Numbered from the stretch's first letter, positions 24,601 to 36,365 are shown. The stretch: DNA of 64,000 nucleotides from Aralia elata (GCA_034770075.1 CM068382.1:2170001-2234000), one strand, 5' to 3'. A program made the numbers and translations. The notes: generated by a model from the sequence alone, not told the origin.

Positions 24601-27239
24601 AGAATACTTGACTAGACTCACTAAATTTTCCTCAGTTCTGCAAGGATAGCCCCCTCTTGTTTGATGTTATAATTTATAACCATAGTTGTCATGGAGTTGC
24701 CTAGGCGTCTTGACACTAGAGAAGGACAATGCAACACCTTGGACACTGAGCTGCCAAGGCTCACGACTGGGTAGTTGGCCCAAGTTAAGTGTTTAAGTCA
24801 TTTTTTACCCATGACTAATCATATCCTATGGACTTGCTATGTGGTGTAATTTATTACTTATTAGACTTGTAAGGTGTGATAGGTGTTGACTTGGTTGATT
24901 ATTTATTTTCTATGTATGTAGTATTTGTTGACTTATTTACTTAGTTTTTAATGTCAAGTGTTTTATTTTTTAATTCTAATAGTGAAGTATTCATATAATT
25001 GTGTTTTTAATTGTATTTCATAGTGTTAGTTATTATGTTTTGAGTTTTAATTTATATAAAATTTTATTATTCAATATACTTTTGAAGTAAAACAAATAAT
25101 GTATAAATCGTAAATTGTTAACGGCTTGTTGCCATATGGACACCATGGCGGGCGCCTTATCGTTTAGGCATCAGTCAACTATCGCCGCGTCTTGCCGTGG
25201 CGCCATGACAACTATGGTTACAACGACATGGAATCCAAGACATACTCAAAACATTTTTATACATTATATTTTTAATATATGTGCATATTTTTGATATATT
25301 TGTATAACGTATTTTCAACTACATTAAGTTTATTTCCAATAAAATGTATATGGCATTGCCACACACACATACACGTCTTAAAATATGTAACTAAAAACCC
25401 CCAAAACAAATGCAACTATCTATTCAGGACAGAGGTAGTACTTTTTTATCCAGCATTGTCAGTGATACACTAAAAAGATTATTAGTATAACATCACTATT
25501 CTAAAAGCTCTTTTTGAAATCTCAGGAAAAAAGAGTGATTGATGGTATAATAATCTCTTTAAAGACTTGTGGACCTTTATCCTAATCCTCATTAATGTTT
25601 GTAGCCACTGACACTATTATGGTCCTTCAAATTGTTTTGAATATGAATAGCAAACATATATTGTACGATAGAACACCATGCCTTCTAGCTTTTGTTTTGT
25701 TATGTTTTATGAAGGAGGATTTCTAACTACTATGAGTTGTAAATTGAATATCCAGTTGTGTTTTCTTAGAGTTTTTCGATTGTCCTGCAACACTTTTCTA
25801 CCGCCTGTGTATATATTATAGTTGTGGGATGTCAGTTTTGATTGAGCTTGATTGCAGGTACGAATTATTTATGGAAGCTTTCAACCATATCTCTGGTAAT
25901 ATTGACAAAATTTACAAACAGTTAACGAAGAGCAGCACACACCCACTTGGCGGGACTGCATATCTAAACTTAGATAATGAGGATGAGCCATTTTTACATG
26001 GCATCAAATACACTGCTATGCCCCCAACAAAGCGCTTCCGTGATATGGAACAGCTATCTGGCGGTGAGAAGACTGTTGCGGCACTTGCATTACTCTTCTC
26101 CATCCACAGGTGTGTAGTAGAGAATTTATCAAATATCTTAAATTATTTGTTTATTTATTTATTTATTATTATTATTATTGTTTGGTGTCAATTGAGCCTT
26201 CTTGAGATGTTGTATATCATGCCTTTTATTATATTTTTCATCACAAGTTTGTTTACCTGTTAATGGTTGAGGTGTGGGTAGCCATTTGATCTGAAATTCA
26301 ATGACATAAATGTGTTCCTACTTAGGATTAATCTGCAGAGCACTCTCTCTCTCTTTCTTTCTGTGGTTGCATTACTTTTCTCCGTCTAAGGTCCATAAAG
26401 AGAATGCTTGAAATTATCTTGTTTGTTTTGAAGGAACCTTTTCAGATTTGGGATAGAGTGGCTTCTACTTTTATGTTCGTTATATTTTTGTATACCTGTT
26501 AATTCTTTTGAGGACAGTTTGTAATGCGATAACTATGTTACCACTTTGGATTAAGCTGAAGATTGTCTGTATACGCATGAGATGAGGGTTGATTTCTTTA
26601 ACCATTTCCGTCAGGATAGCTACTTGTTTGAGATTTAATGTGATATTCCTTGTTTATTGTTTCAGAGTTTAATTCTTTGTTTTCAAGTTTGTGTAAATCC
26701 ATGTGTCTGCAACTTTATGGTAATATCACAACAATGTTAATTTGATTTTCTTCAAGCCAAAAAAGGCACGGAGTGATTTGGTAGGATACTATTGTTTCAG
26801 TTGCACGTGTTATTTTTGAAGAATTTCTCACTTTCGTCTTTGGAAATTTTCAGTTATAAGCCCTCCCCCTTCTTTATATTGGATGAGGTGGATGCTGCCT
26901 TAGATAATTTGAATGTTGCTAAAGTTGCTGGATTTATTCGATCAAAATCATGCGGCGGAGCCCGGGTTAATCAGGATGCCGAGGGAGCGAGTGGTTTCCA
27001 GAGTATTGTGATTTCTCTAAAGGATAGCTTTTATGACAAGGCTGAAGCTTTGGTTGGGGTGTACAGGGACTCTGATAGAAGGTCAGTTCATTCATTTTTT
27101 TGTTTTTAAGTTATCTATTGTCTATTTCGACAAACTTCGAAGGTATAGTCTTTTATCACAATGACCTGCAACTGCTATGTTCTTTTCTTTCAGCTGCTCG
27201 AGAACATTGACGTTCGACCTGACCAAATACCATGAGTAA
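12378..27239 (+). CDS. SMC1: cohesin subunit SMC1, complete, 18 exons
   Basis: Coding exons: 12378-12815, 14380-14616, 15328-15561, 16342-16580, 17210-17476, 17655-17925, 18182-18306, 18820-18929, 19012-19119, 19248-19387, 20776-20865, 20948-21156, 22494-22663, 23518-23627, 23707-24083, 25858-26109, 26854-27081, 27194-27239. They total 3651 nt and keep frame, giving 1216 residues, about the length of plant SMC1. Visible motifs are Walker A GPNGAGKS (38-45), two coiled-coil arms, a hinge around 505-665 with TMTGGTSGG, the ABC signature LSGGEK (1108-1113), Walker B FFILDE (1132-1137) and a D-loop ALDNLN. SMC1 pairs with SMC3 in cohesin, which holds sister chromatids together. Seventeen introns have GT-AG ends; intron 7 is AT-AC. 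Start chosen at the first ATG leading into the [15 protein letters not shown] block. Confidence 0.97.
18307..18819 (+). other. AT-AC (U12-type) intron in SMC1
   Basis: The exon upstream ends at 18306 and is followed by ATATCCTTT, the exact U12 5' splice consensus; no GT donor keeps frame here. The intron ends CATAC at 18819. A branch-like TACTTAAC sits about 10 nt before the 3' end. Joining 18306 to 18820 gives [13 protein letters not shown], in register with the SMC1 hinge. Removed by the minor spliceosome if the reading is right. The 513-bp intron also holds TA and GT microsatellites. Confidence 0.9.
24681..25216 (+). mobile_element. hAT-like MITE in SMC1 intron 15 (536 bp)
   Basis: Ends CATAGTTGTCATGG and CCATGACAACTATG are inverted copies. 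Flanking 8-mers TTTATAAC and GTTACAAC agree at 6 of 8, compatible with an old 8-bp hAT duplication. The body matches, in reverse orientation, an element in TIM44 intron 7 (41616-42163); both contain GGCCCAAGTTAAGTG and a GTCATTTTTTACCCATGA stretch. Confidence 0.8.
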
Positions 27240-27475
27240 TGCACTTTTATAAATAGCAGTAGATGAGTACATAAGTTGTTCTGACTTGTTCCCTAGAGGA
27301 GATATTGAGATAGCAGATGTACAAGGAATGTAAAAAGTTGCAGTTTGGATCTCGTTCCATTTACTCGCAATAATGTGTATTACAAAGTGTACGTCTCATT
27401 GACTTTTAGTTAAATGATGCTAAAAAATCCTTGCCTCCATTTGAGATCATTTCTCTCTGTGTATTTTTTTTTTTG

Positions 27476-27513
27476 GGGGGGGGGGGGGGGTGTGGGTTGG
27501 TGGGGGTTAAGAA
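27476..27513 (+). repeat. poly-G tract downstream of SMC1
   Basis: About 16 consecutive G after a T run, continuing as GTGTGGGTTGGTGGGGG. It could form a G-quadruplex, but such runs are also prone to sequencing error. Confidence 0.7.
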
Positions 27514-27689
27514 AAGCAAAAAAGAAAAAAAAAATATAAATCTGTAAAAGCTGCTTCTGTTATTTAATCAATACGAGTCATATGACATGTTTTATGTAAT
27601 AGTGAAAAGTGAGATGGATTATTTGAAAGCTGCTCCAGTGGTAGCTATGGACATTATTTGTCGGAGTATATGTCAAAAAGAAAATGATA

Positions 27690-27826
27690 TACATGTTGAT
27701 AAATATCGGATGAAGTTGAATCGCAATCAGTGTGAAAATGTATGTAATAAAATAGAATAAATTAAAGTGAAATTTTTCTTAATTTTTATTTATTCTATAT
27801 ATATACATAAGTCGCAATCGTAATTT
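27690..27826. repeat. dispersed repeat, copy 1
   Basis: About 135 bp from TTGATAAATATCGG to AAGTCGCAATCG aligns along its length with 37448-37580, in the same orientation. Both have GAAGTTGAATCGC/GAAATTGAATTGC-like words, an AAATAAATTAAA core and a GTCGCAAT end. Family unknown; ends not mapped. Confidence 0.55.
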
Positions 27827-28370
27827 GGCCGAAAGCACTCCAAAGAAATCTTGCTTGTTCTTCGCTGGGAACTTGAGTAAGGAGTAGATCTTTTTTTTTT
27901 TGGGGGGTTTCTAGAATTTTAAAGCTCGAACTCTTTGTGTCAAAATAATCTTGCTTTAGTTGTATACTTGTATTACTCCTCTTATCTTAGCTGTCCCATA
28001 TAGATCTGTGGTAATAAATGTAACCAAATTAGAATGATATTTCTGGTAGTATAAATGGAAAAACAAATATACCCCTTGTTTCAAATTTGCAACTCATTTA
28101 TCATTGGCCCAAATGTTTCTCTACTTTCCAATAACATTTGAAACCATGATCCCAATTTAGTGCCACCTAAACTAATGGTTAGAATTCGAAAGTCTTAGCT
28201 GATCCTTGAACCAACAATCTCTTTAAACACCCATATTTGGTCCCATCCAAAAAGAGAAGCCCCATTGAAAAATCATTTGAAAACTCCTCTCCTTGCCTCT
28301 GGTTTTGGGTGACCGGCGATTGCACCGCCCTCAGGCTGCCGGAACACTAGCTTTATACGAATTACTTAAA

Positions 28371-29592
28371 ATGCAGGAGGAAGCAAATGTGTTCCCAGCA
28401 TTCTCTTATCCGGTTGAAACCACCCACAATGACCAAGAAACCGAACAAGAAGATCAAGAAGATGAAAAACAGATTCCTTTGGAGGTGAAATTATCAAGAA
28501 AAAAGAAGGCTTTGCTTGAATTCAGGTGCAGGTTGGAAGATGCAATTCTAAGCCATAAAATCTTAGGGAAAGAGAAAGGAAGAATTTCGTCGATAGAAAC
28601 CGAAAATGCTGAAGAAAATCTCAGGGACCTTACACTTTGGGGTGTCCCTTTATTGCCTAGTAAAGGTCAGGAGGCCACAGATGTTGTTCTTACTAAATTC
28701 TTGAAAGCTAAAGATTTCAAGGTCTCCGAGGCCTTCAATCTGCTCCAAAGGACGTTGAAATGGCGGACGGAAATGAAAATCGACCAAATTCTTGAGGAAA
28801 ATTTTGGTGCTGATCTTGACAAGGTAGGATATATAGGCAGCAAGGACAAGAAAGGTCACCCTTTATGTTTCAATGCTTATGGGATTTACAAGAAAAAAGA
28901 AACATACACGGAAAGATTTGAGAAATGTGTGGATTTCCTAAGGTGGAACATACAATTCATGGAAAGATGTATCCAAACGCTTAGTTTCGAACCGGGTGGC
29001 GCAAATTCTGTTGTTTGGATTGTAGATTTGAAGCATGCCCCTGCTCCGGCCATGAAGGAACTACCCTTTTTTAGCAGGAAAGTCTTGACTCTGTTTCAAG
29101 ATTATTATCCTGGAATCATCTTTAGATATGTAAGTCCAAATTGGGCAGAACTGAGTTAATTGTTAGAGTTGCTATTGCGTATAACAAATATAATTATATA
29201 AAGTACAACTCTCCAAACCTCATGTTGGTATTTTTTGTTAATTATGATTGCGAACAAAATTAAGGCCTCGGATTGGTACTTGATGGATGACAGGTAATTA
29301 TAAATGTCCCCCTTTGGCTTTTGGCACTCCATGCATTCCAACTGCGGCTCTTAACACAAAGGAGTAAAAGCAAGTTCATCTTCGTCAGGCCATATAGAGT
29401 TACCGAGACCCTTATCAAGTAAGAATATATATAATGTATAAGAACATATATATATATATATAGTCTGGATCAGAAGCAGATCGATTTTTAGCGACAGTTT
29501 TTCCGTCGCCTATATAATAGGCGACGGTTTTTTTAAAAAATAAACAATCTCCTAGTGTATAGGCGACGGAAAAATCATTGCTAAAGACCGGC

Positions 29593-29629
<37 letters not shown>

Positions 29630-30197
29630 TGAAGGTTATTGAATAATTTTTACATATACATGAAGGTTTATAGCCCCGGAAAACTTACCAGTTCAATACG
29701 GTGGCCTTAAGAGAGAAAACGAAGACGAATTTTCGTGTGATGACAAAGTTTTGATGCAAAAAGTGAGAGCCAATGCCATGGAAAATATTCAAATTCCTGT
29801 TGCTGAGGTAAAAAAAAATGTCAAGTATCGAATTAGCTTTAAATAACTTACTTTAAAGATTAAAAAACAATCATTTTGCTTTCCATTTGATATTTTTTTT
29901 TTGCAATAAAAAATGAGCATGCAGGCCGGGATGACGGTGTTTTGGGACATGACTGTGGTTGGATATGAGGTGAGCTACAAGGAGGAATTCATTCCGGACG
30001 ACGATTGCTCGTACCGGATATTGGTTAAAAAGGAGAAGAGAATGGGGAAGAGTGTTAGAAATTCATTTCATATTAGGGAACCAGGGAGCATTGTGTTGAG
30101 CATTGAGAATGCAACATTCAAGAAGAAAATGGCTTTCTATAGGTATTCTATTAAACCCACAGTCACCAACTTAACTTTCTTAAGAAAAGAAGATTAG
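28371..30197 (+). CDS. patellin-type SEC14-GOLD protein
   Basis: Four exons (28371-29129, 29294-29418, 29666-29807, 29925-30197) join in frame to 432 residues. There is a short acidic N-terminus (EQEDQEDEKQ), a CRAL-TRIO N-terminal helical part (about 85-130), a SEC14 lipid-binding domain to about residue 310 with LTQRSKSKF and PVQYGGL, and a C-terminal GOLD domain ending NLTFLRKED. Patellins bind phosphoinositides and act in membrane traffic and cell-plate formation. The length and short acidic tail resemble the smaller Arabidopsis patellins (PATL4/PATL6), but I cannot fix the orthologue. The frame is open further upstream without an ATG, so the start was put at the first ATG, 28371. Intron 2 contains a foldback element and TA/CA microsatellites. 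Confidence 0.9.
29485..29587. mobile_element. short foldback element in patellin intron 2
   Basis: TTTTTAGCGACAG at the left is mirrored by a TTGCTAAAGA end at the right. CCGTCGCCTA occurs inverted twice, giving a nested hairpin around TATATAATA. GCGACGG-rich hairpins like this are common in non-autonomous plant DNA transposons. No clear target duplication. Confidence 0.55.
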
Positions 30198-30826
30198 CTT
30201 ATTCTGTGTAATGCGAGTCTTGTTTGTATTGCGGGCGACCGTAGATTGTTTAGGAACATCAATTATGTTGTACGTGCGCTTAATTTTTTCTCAACATATT
30301 TGACGATATGGTACGTACATAATGTACACATTGAGCTAGAATAATTAATTGAACAGAGGATGTGAACTTGGCAAGTTTGCGAGAGAAATAAAAACATGGT
30401 AAAATATAAAATACAGTTGTGTTATTAGCCATGCAAATGCTAACATGATACTCGGTTCAAAATGAGTGTTATTCTTTGCATTTTGTGGATTGCAGAATGA
30501 TGAGTTAGAAGGATAATGATATATCTTGGACTTTACATATATGTCGATTTTTTAATTTTAATCATGTATTTAATATAGTGGGTCAATTTTATAATTCTAT
30601 TCAGTCTCATGTATTGACATATGTCGCAATATTAATTTGGCAGAAAACTCGAGTTAGAATTAAGTAACACAAATTTTCACTTTATTTTTAATAAAATTTG
30701 ATTGAAAACTTGTTTTTATTCAAGGGAAAATGTACGGATACACCATAGCTAAATTTGGCTGTAATTCTTAACAACCCATGTTTAAACAATTTGTCAAAGT
30801 GTAGCTATCAGCGTCGACGACGTTGA

Positions 30827-30894
30827 ATTCGCGTGGCCTAATGGATAAGGCGCTCGCCTCCGGAGCGGGAGATTGTGGGTTTGACACACAAAGT
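30827..30894 (+). pseudogene. tRNA-Arg(CCG)-like fragment, 3' half lost
   Basis: The D arm (TGGCCTAATGGATAAGGC) and anticodon arm (CTCGC, loop CTCCGGA, GCGGG; anticodon CCG at 30860-30862) are intact and fold. The T arm is broken: GGTTTGACACAC replaces a normal GGTTCGA loop and pairs badly. The 3' acceptor strand that should pair with ATTCGCG is missing. Either a decayed tRNA gene or the head of a tRNA-derived SINE. Confidence 0.7.
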
Positions 30895-31086
30895 AAATTT
30901 TTTACTCGAATTTGATTCAAATTCGAATTGTATTTGAAAAACTCTACTCATATTCGACTCGTCTTGAATATTTATTACTCAGATTTGATCTGACTCAGAT
31001 CAAATTATATTCAAATTATTTGCAAACTTCGAATTCAAGCTCGAATCCGAGTCTCCACACAGTAAGTAGCTTTATAATACATATAA

Positions 31087-32435
31087 GGTCTAATGACAAA
31101 ACTGTCCCCCCAAGTTTGGACGAAAATCAATTTGATACTCAAAATTTGAGAATGTTCAATCAATACCTCTAAGTATTTTAAAACAACAAATACGTTCCTT
31201 TTTAGTCCAGAATACGATTAGACTACTTTTTTTTTTTTGTATTTTGACCTTCTCAATACATTTAGTTTGTATTTGACTTGTATTTAATAAGTATTTTCTT
31301 AAATAATGTTATTCTTTACTTTGTTCATTTTCCCCAACATTTAAAATTAAAAATAAAATAAAATCTTAACATTATTTATAAAATCAATGACAATAAATAA
31401 TAAATTAAATATAAATATAATTTCCCTTTTGAGCGACACATTTATAAATATAAATATTAATAAATATATATTTATATTTGTAAATATTTATTAATATTTA
31501 TATTTTATTAATGGCTGTAATTAAATTTATATTTTTTAATGTATAAATATTTATTAATATTTATATTTATTTATTAATATTTATATTTATAAATATTTAT
31601 TGTGATTATTCCACTGCTGCTCGTCTTCTTGTGAATAACCATCAAACCTGCTTTTATCAATTGAGGTTCCCTTGGCTAGTCATCACTTCCCTTGGCTAGT
31701 CATCACTCTGCTTCATATAAATCCCATCCAAAATAAATTTTTCATTAATTTTATAATATATACATATATATGTTCAAATATCACTAGGATCTATCATAAA
31801 TATTTTTTTATAAATATTTTTTTTATAAATAATAAAAATAAATTTTAAAAAATAAATATTAATATTAATAAATATTTATAAATATAAATATAAATATTAA
31901 AAAATATAAATTTTAATTATAGCCATTAATAAATATAAATATTAATAAATATTTACAAATATATATTTATAAATATAAATATAAATATTAAAAAATATAA
32001 ATTAATTACAGCCATTAATAAATATAAATATTAAATAAATATTTACAAATATAAATATATATTTATTAATATTTATATTTATAAATGTGTCGCTCAAAAG
32101 GAAAATTATATTTATATTTAATTTATTATTTATTGTCATTGATTTTATAAATAATGTTAAGATTTTATTTTATTTTTAATTTTAAATGTTGGGGGAAATG
32201 AACAAAGTAAAGAATAACATTATTTGAGAAAATACTTATTAAATACAAATCAAATACAAACCAAATGTATTGAGAAGGTCAAAATACAAAAAAAAATAGT
32301 CAAACCGTATTTTGGACCAAAAAGGAACGTATTTGTTGTTTTAAAATACTTAGAAGTATTGATTGAACATTTTCAAACTTTGAGTATCAAATTGATTTTT
32401 GTCCAAACTTGGGGGGACAGTTTTGTCATTAGCCC
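31087..32435. mobile_element. 1349-bp long-terminal-inverted-repeat element, Mutator-type
   Basis: The two ends mirror each other for roughly 500 bp, starting GGTCTAATGACAAAACTGTC on the left and ending GACAGTTTTGTCATTAGCCC on the right, with few differences. The 9-mer TACATATAA flanks the element exactly (31078-31086 and 32436-32444), the duplication length of Mutator-like transposons. The unique middle, about 300 bp, has a perfect 20-bp tandem duplication (31667-31686 and 31687-31706) and no coding capacity. It is therefore non-autonomous and, given the arm identity and perfect duplication, probably young. Confidence 0.9.
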
Positions 32436-33949
32436 TACATATAATTACCAATTAACCTTATTATTTTACTTTGAAATTAGAAAATATATTTAAATTACAC
32501 TTTACAAATAAAAAAATACAATTCAAAATAAAAATAATAGCTATTTATTCTAATTTTATTAAATTATGTATATATTATAAGAGAATGTATCGAGTATCTA
32601 TTCGAATATGTATCAATCGAGTATGTATCGAATCATGATCAAGAATTCGAGATTCTATTCGTATTTTTATTCGAAATATTTTTTGTACTTATATTAGAAT
32701 CATATTATTAACGAATCTGAATCTCACTCACATGTTTTTAAATCGAGTCTGAATCGAACCCGAACTATTTGGTTGGATTTACAACCTTAATTTTAAGAAA
32801 GGCATACGAATATTTCATATAGCCTAGACCCTAGTAATGTAATGCCCAATTCCCTCCTCCGGTTAACCAAAATTTGCCAATTTTTTTTGGCACAAATAAA
32901 GTTCCATTTAATATGTTAATAAATTTCATGGAATTTGGATGACCATCAGCGTGTATTCTCCTATCTCACGTGGATCACATACATCATTATTTACTATCGT
33001 CATAAATGTTTTTGTCATATATAGCAAGATTCAATATTTAATGAAGTATACATGGAATAACATCAATAATTATATATATAACAATATTCTAAGAGAGGAT
33101 CCTAAATTGAATTAATTTGGTTGATTATCAATATCTATTTTGTGATTTTCCACATCAAGGCTGGCCTGTCCCAAAATACCCACAGGCTAGACTAACCCAA
33201 AATTTACTCTACTACTAAATAATGTATACTGGCTACTGCCATATCAATCAAAATTTATATGTATAATAATAAATAATTATTATACATATATATAGATATC
33301 AATCAAAACCTAACCTAATAATAACAATAATAATAATAATAATAATAATTTAAAAGATCATCATATAATTGAATTAATTTGATTTACCATAAAATTAGTA
33401 GGTAATTACAAAAAATAATGAACCTCAATTGAAATGAATGCCAATTACCAAAAAAGAAAAAAGGAAAAAAAACAGCTCACACTACATTTAAAAAACATAT
33501 CGTACGGGTTGCAAACTTGTTTTAAATACTAAAAGCAAATTAGTTGGAAAATCATGTTAGTTACTTATTGGGAACTTTCATTTTTGAGGGGAAAGAAAGA
33601 AGAAGAAAAAGTAATCACTCTTTTGTTGGGAAGAGTATTAATGTTTATTAAATTTCCCAAGAAAAGGCACAAACGATACGTAGAAGTACAACAGACGGGA
33701 AACTATTATGTTTAGTTTTCCAAGTCTCGGAGCAGAAAATGTATAAATCCTTTATTTAGTTTGTTTTGCCATTTTAAGATGAGAATAAAATGCTCATAAG
33801 TCATACATCTTTGAATAAAATATGGGTTATGGTTAATTAATTCCCAACAAGATAAATGGCTTATAACTAAAAATTTCATAGACAAATTAATTACTGTAAA
33901 TCCCATTCCCAAATTAAATTCCCAATTTAATTTTAAAACTAACATTTAT

Positions 33950-34098
33950 ACCATTAGCCAAAATATAGGTGAAAAAATTATAATCAAAACAAAGTATATA
34001 CAATTTACTACTAAACCTAATTTTATAATTTTAAAAATATATTCAAATATACTTAATTATTAATTTTAAAAATAATCGATTTAATTTTATAAAGTTAA
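33950..34098 (-). mobile_element. truncated Stowaway-family fragment
   Basis: Read on the minus strand, this stretch follows the interior of the 258-bp MITEs at 3916 and 5739: TTAAAATTAATAATTAAG, then AGTAAATTGTATATACTTTG, then TATAATTTTTTCACCTATA. The terminal CTCC(C/A)TCCG repeats were not found, so it is a remnant. Confidence 0.6.
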
Positions 34099-34248
34099 AG
34101 CTAGCGTTTCAATATATTCAAATATACTTAATTATTCTTTTTTATGGGTACTAGCGTTTCAATATTTCAGTCCAGGTTCATTGATGATGCAAGCTCCACA
34201 AGCTGGATGGATGTATACACTTCAAGATATCAAATAAAAACAAACGCG

Positions 34249-34256
34249 CATGCATG
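34249..34256 (+). promoter_or_regulatory. RY element CATGCATG
   Basis: A perfect palindromic RY repeat about 240 bp upstream of the 11S globulin start codon. RY motifs are bound by B3 factors (ABI3, FUS3, LEC2) that switch on seed-storage genes. Confidence 0.7.
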
Positions 34257-34337
34257 ATAACTTGTATCCTTCTCTAGCTAGTTAAATAAGCCCACCTGCT
34301 TCATCAAAACTTATTAGGTGTAAGCATTTTAGGGTTT

Positions 34338-34350
34338 AGCAGCCATGCAA
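34338..34350 (+). promoter_or_regulatory. legumin-box core with RY motif
   Basis: AGCAGCCATGCAA matches the core of the legumin box conserved in 11S globulin promoters, about 145 bp upstream of the start codon. Confidence 0.65.
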
Positions 34351-34381
34351 AAATTCCAAGCTGGCTCATTATCTCAATCTT

Positions 34382-34388
34382 ACGTGTC
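34382..34388 (+). promoter_or_regulatory. ABRE-like ACGTGTC
   Basis: ABA-response type element between the legumin box and the TATA box. The RY + ACGT + TATA arrangement is typical for maturation-phase seed genes. Confidence 0.55.
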
Positions 34389-34412
34389 AACCCCTAACCT
34401 CCCCTTTCTCTT

Positions 34413-34420
34413 CTATAAAT
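34413..34420 (+). promoter_or_regulatory. TATA box of the 11S globulin gene
   Basis: CTATAAAT lies 73 bp before the start codon, leaving a leader of roughly 45 nt. Confidence 0.75.
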
Positions 34421-34492
34421 ACCAACTCTTCCCACTCGCCACTTCACATCCCACAGCAAGTATCTTCTTCATTCTGATAATATATAATCACC

Positions 34493-36365
34493 ATGGCTAA
34501 TAAGTTGGTCATTTCCATATTCTCCCTGAGCTTTCTTTTCCTAATTCTCCATGGCTGCATTGCTAGCAATCAAGGGCAGCAGCAAGGTGAGTGCCAAATC
34601 CAAAGACTTAACGCTCAACAGCCCACCAGGAGTCTCCGATCAGAAGGCGGTGTGACGGAGTACTGGAACTCCGACGATCAGCAATTCCAGTGTGCCGGCG
34701 TGGCCACCATCAGGCACACCATCCAACGTAGAGGCATGCTCTTGCCCTCCTACACCAGTTCTCCTCTGATAATCTTCATAGAAAAAGGTACACTTATATT
34801 AAAATACTGTCCGTTTCAAAATTGTTCTTAGTTGACGCTAGCTTGTCACTTGTGCAGTTAAATATATTTATTGATCCATCATATAAATTCTTCATATATT
34901 GTTGATGTATTGCAGGTAGGGGAATTCAAGGAGTTTTGTTCCCAGCTTGCCCTGAAACTTTCCAATCATCGCAACAAGAACTTAGTGAGCAAGAAAAAGG
35001 GAAGAGAAGTAAAGACCGACATCAGAAGATCAGACACCTCAGAGAAGGTGATGTTGTTGTATTGCCCGCAGGAGTGGCACATTGGTGGTACAACAATGGT
35101 GAAGAGGACCTCGTTGCTGTTGTTATGTTTGATACTACCAACTATGCTAACCAGCTTGACAGTACCAATCCCAGGGTGGGTTAAGTCATGAAATATTTAA
35201 CCTTCTAAAATTTATTGATTTATTGATTGAAAAGATATATGAAACAGAAACGAATCAATATTTCATATATATTTAAAAATAATATATTAATTCTTCCTTA
35301 AAATTTGCAATTAAATGGTGAATAAAAATAAAAATGACAATTTATGGTGGTATGTATATATGTTACAGAGATTTTATATTGCTGGAAATCCACAAGCACA
35401 ACAGGGACAGCAGGGACAACAACAACAGGGACAACATGGCGAGCAGCAGCAGCAACAGGATTCGGGCAATGTTTTCAGAGGTTTTGATGTGCAGACTTTG
35501 AAAGAATCATTCAATGTGGATGAAGAAACAGCAAGGAAGCTTCAGGGTGAGAATGACAATAGAGGCCACATTATCAAAGTTGAACGCGGCCTTCAGGTAA
35601 CTAGCCCACCACTCACCCGAGAGGAAGAAAGACAAGGTGAACGCGACGTCGACGTCAACGGCTTGGAGGAGACTATCTGCTCCGCCAGGCTCCGGGAGAA
35701 CCTTAATGACCCCGAACGCGCTGATATTTACAACCCCAATGCCGGACGCCTTAGCACCCTCAACAGCTACAATCTTCCCATTCTCAGTGTCCTCAAACTT
35801 AGCGCTGAAAGAGGTTTCCTCCACCAGGTAATTAAGAAGAAGAAAAAATATAAAAATTTCGATCATTTATTATATATATTAATTATAAATCGATCTAGCT
35901 TAATTAATTAATAATCATTTCTCATGCATGCAGAATGCTATCGTGGCACCACACTGGAACTTGAACGCCCACAGCGTGATGTACGCGACTAGAGGCGACG
36001 CTAGAATCCAAATTGTTGACAACAGAGGGCAATCCGTGTTTAATGATCGACTTCAGAAGGGACAAATTGTGGTGGTGCCACAAAATTTTGCAGTGGTGAT
36101 ACAAGCCGGAAATCAAGGTTTCCATTGGGTGGCCTTTAAGACTAATGACAATGCCATGGTAAGTACTGTAGCTGGCCGGACGTCGGCCTTCAGGGGTTTG
36201 CCGGCTGATGTTTTGGCCAATGCGTACCGAATCTCACGAGAAGAGGCACAAAAGCTGAAATATAATAGACAGGAGACCATTCTATTTAGCTCACAACGTC
36301 GTCGTTCGTCCGAGGATGGAAACATTGTTGAGATGCTTAAGGATGTCATCATCCGCCAAGTTTAA
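34493..36365 (+). CDS. 11S globulin (legumin-type) seed storage protein
   Basis: Four exons (34493-34787, 34916-35175, 35369-35827, 35934-36365) with the standard three legumin introns give 481 residues. A signal peptide (about 1-25, hydrophobic [13 protein letters not shown]) sends it into the ER and on to protein-storage vacuoles. Two cupin barrels follow. The acidic and basic chains are separated at the conserved Asn-Gly of NGLEET (N282/G283), cut by vacuolar processing enzyme. Cysteines in GECQ, FQCAG, FPACPE and EETICS fit the usual intra- and inter-chain disulphides. A Gln-rich stretch at about 193-216 is the variable region. The upstream RY, legumin-box, ABRE and TATA elements predict embryo-specific expression. 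Confidence 0.95.

Larger units (their letters stand above)
27240..28370. other. intergenic region SMC1-patellin
   Basis: SMC1 3' UTR followed by spacer. It includes a T-run/G-run tract (about 27465-27490), a second T/G tract near 27893-27907, and one copy of a dispersed repeat (27690-27826). No gene seen. Confidence 0.65.
30198..34492. other. long intergenic region patellin-11S globulin
   Basis: About 4.3 kb of AT-rich spacer. It holds a tRNA-Arg-like fragment, a 1349-bp long-inverted-repeat element, TCGAA-rich degenerate stretches on either side of that element (30900-31060 and 32580-32770), a truncated Stowaway relative (33950-34098), and the seed-type promoter of the 11S gene. No protein gene recognised. 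Confidence 0.7.
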
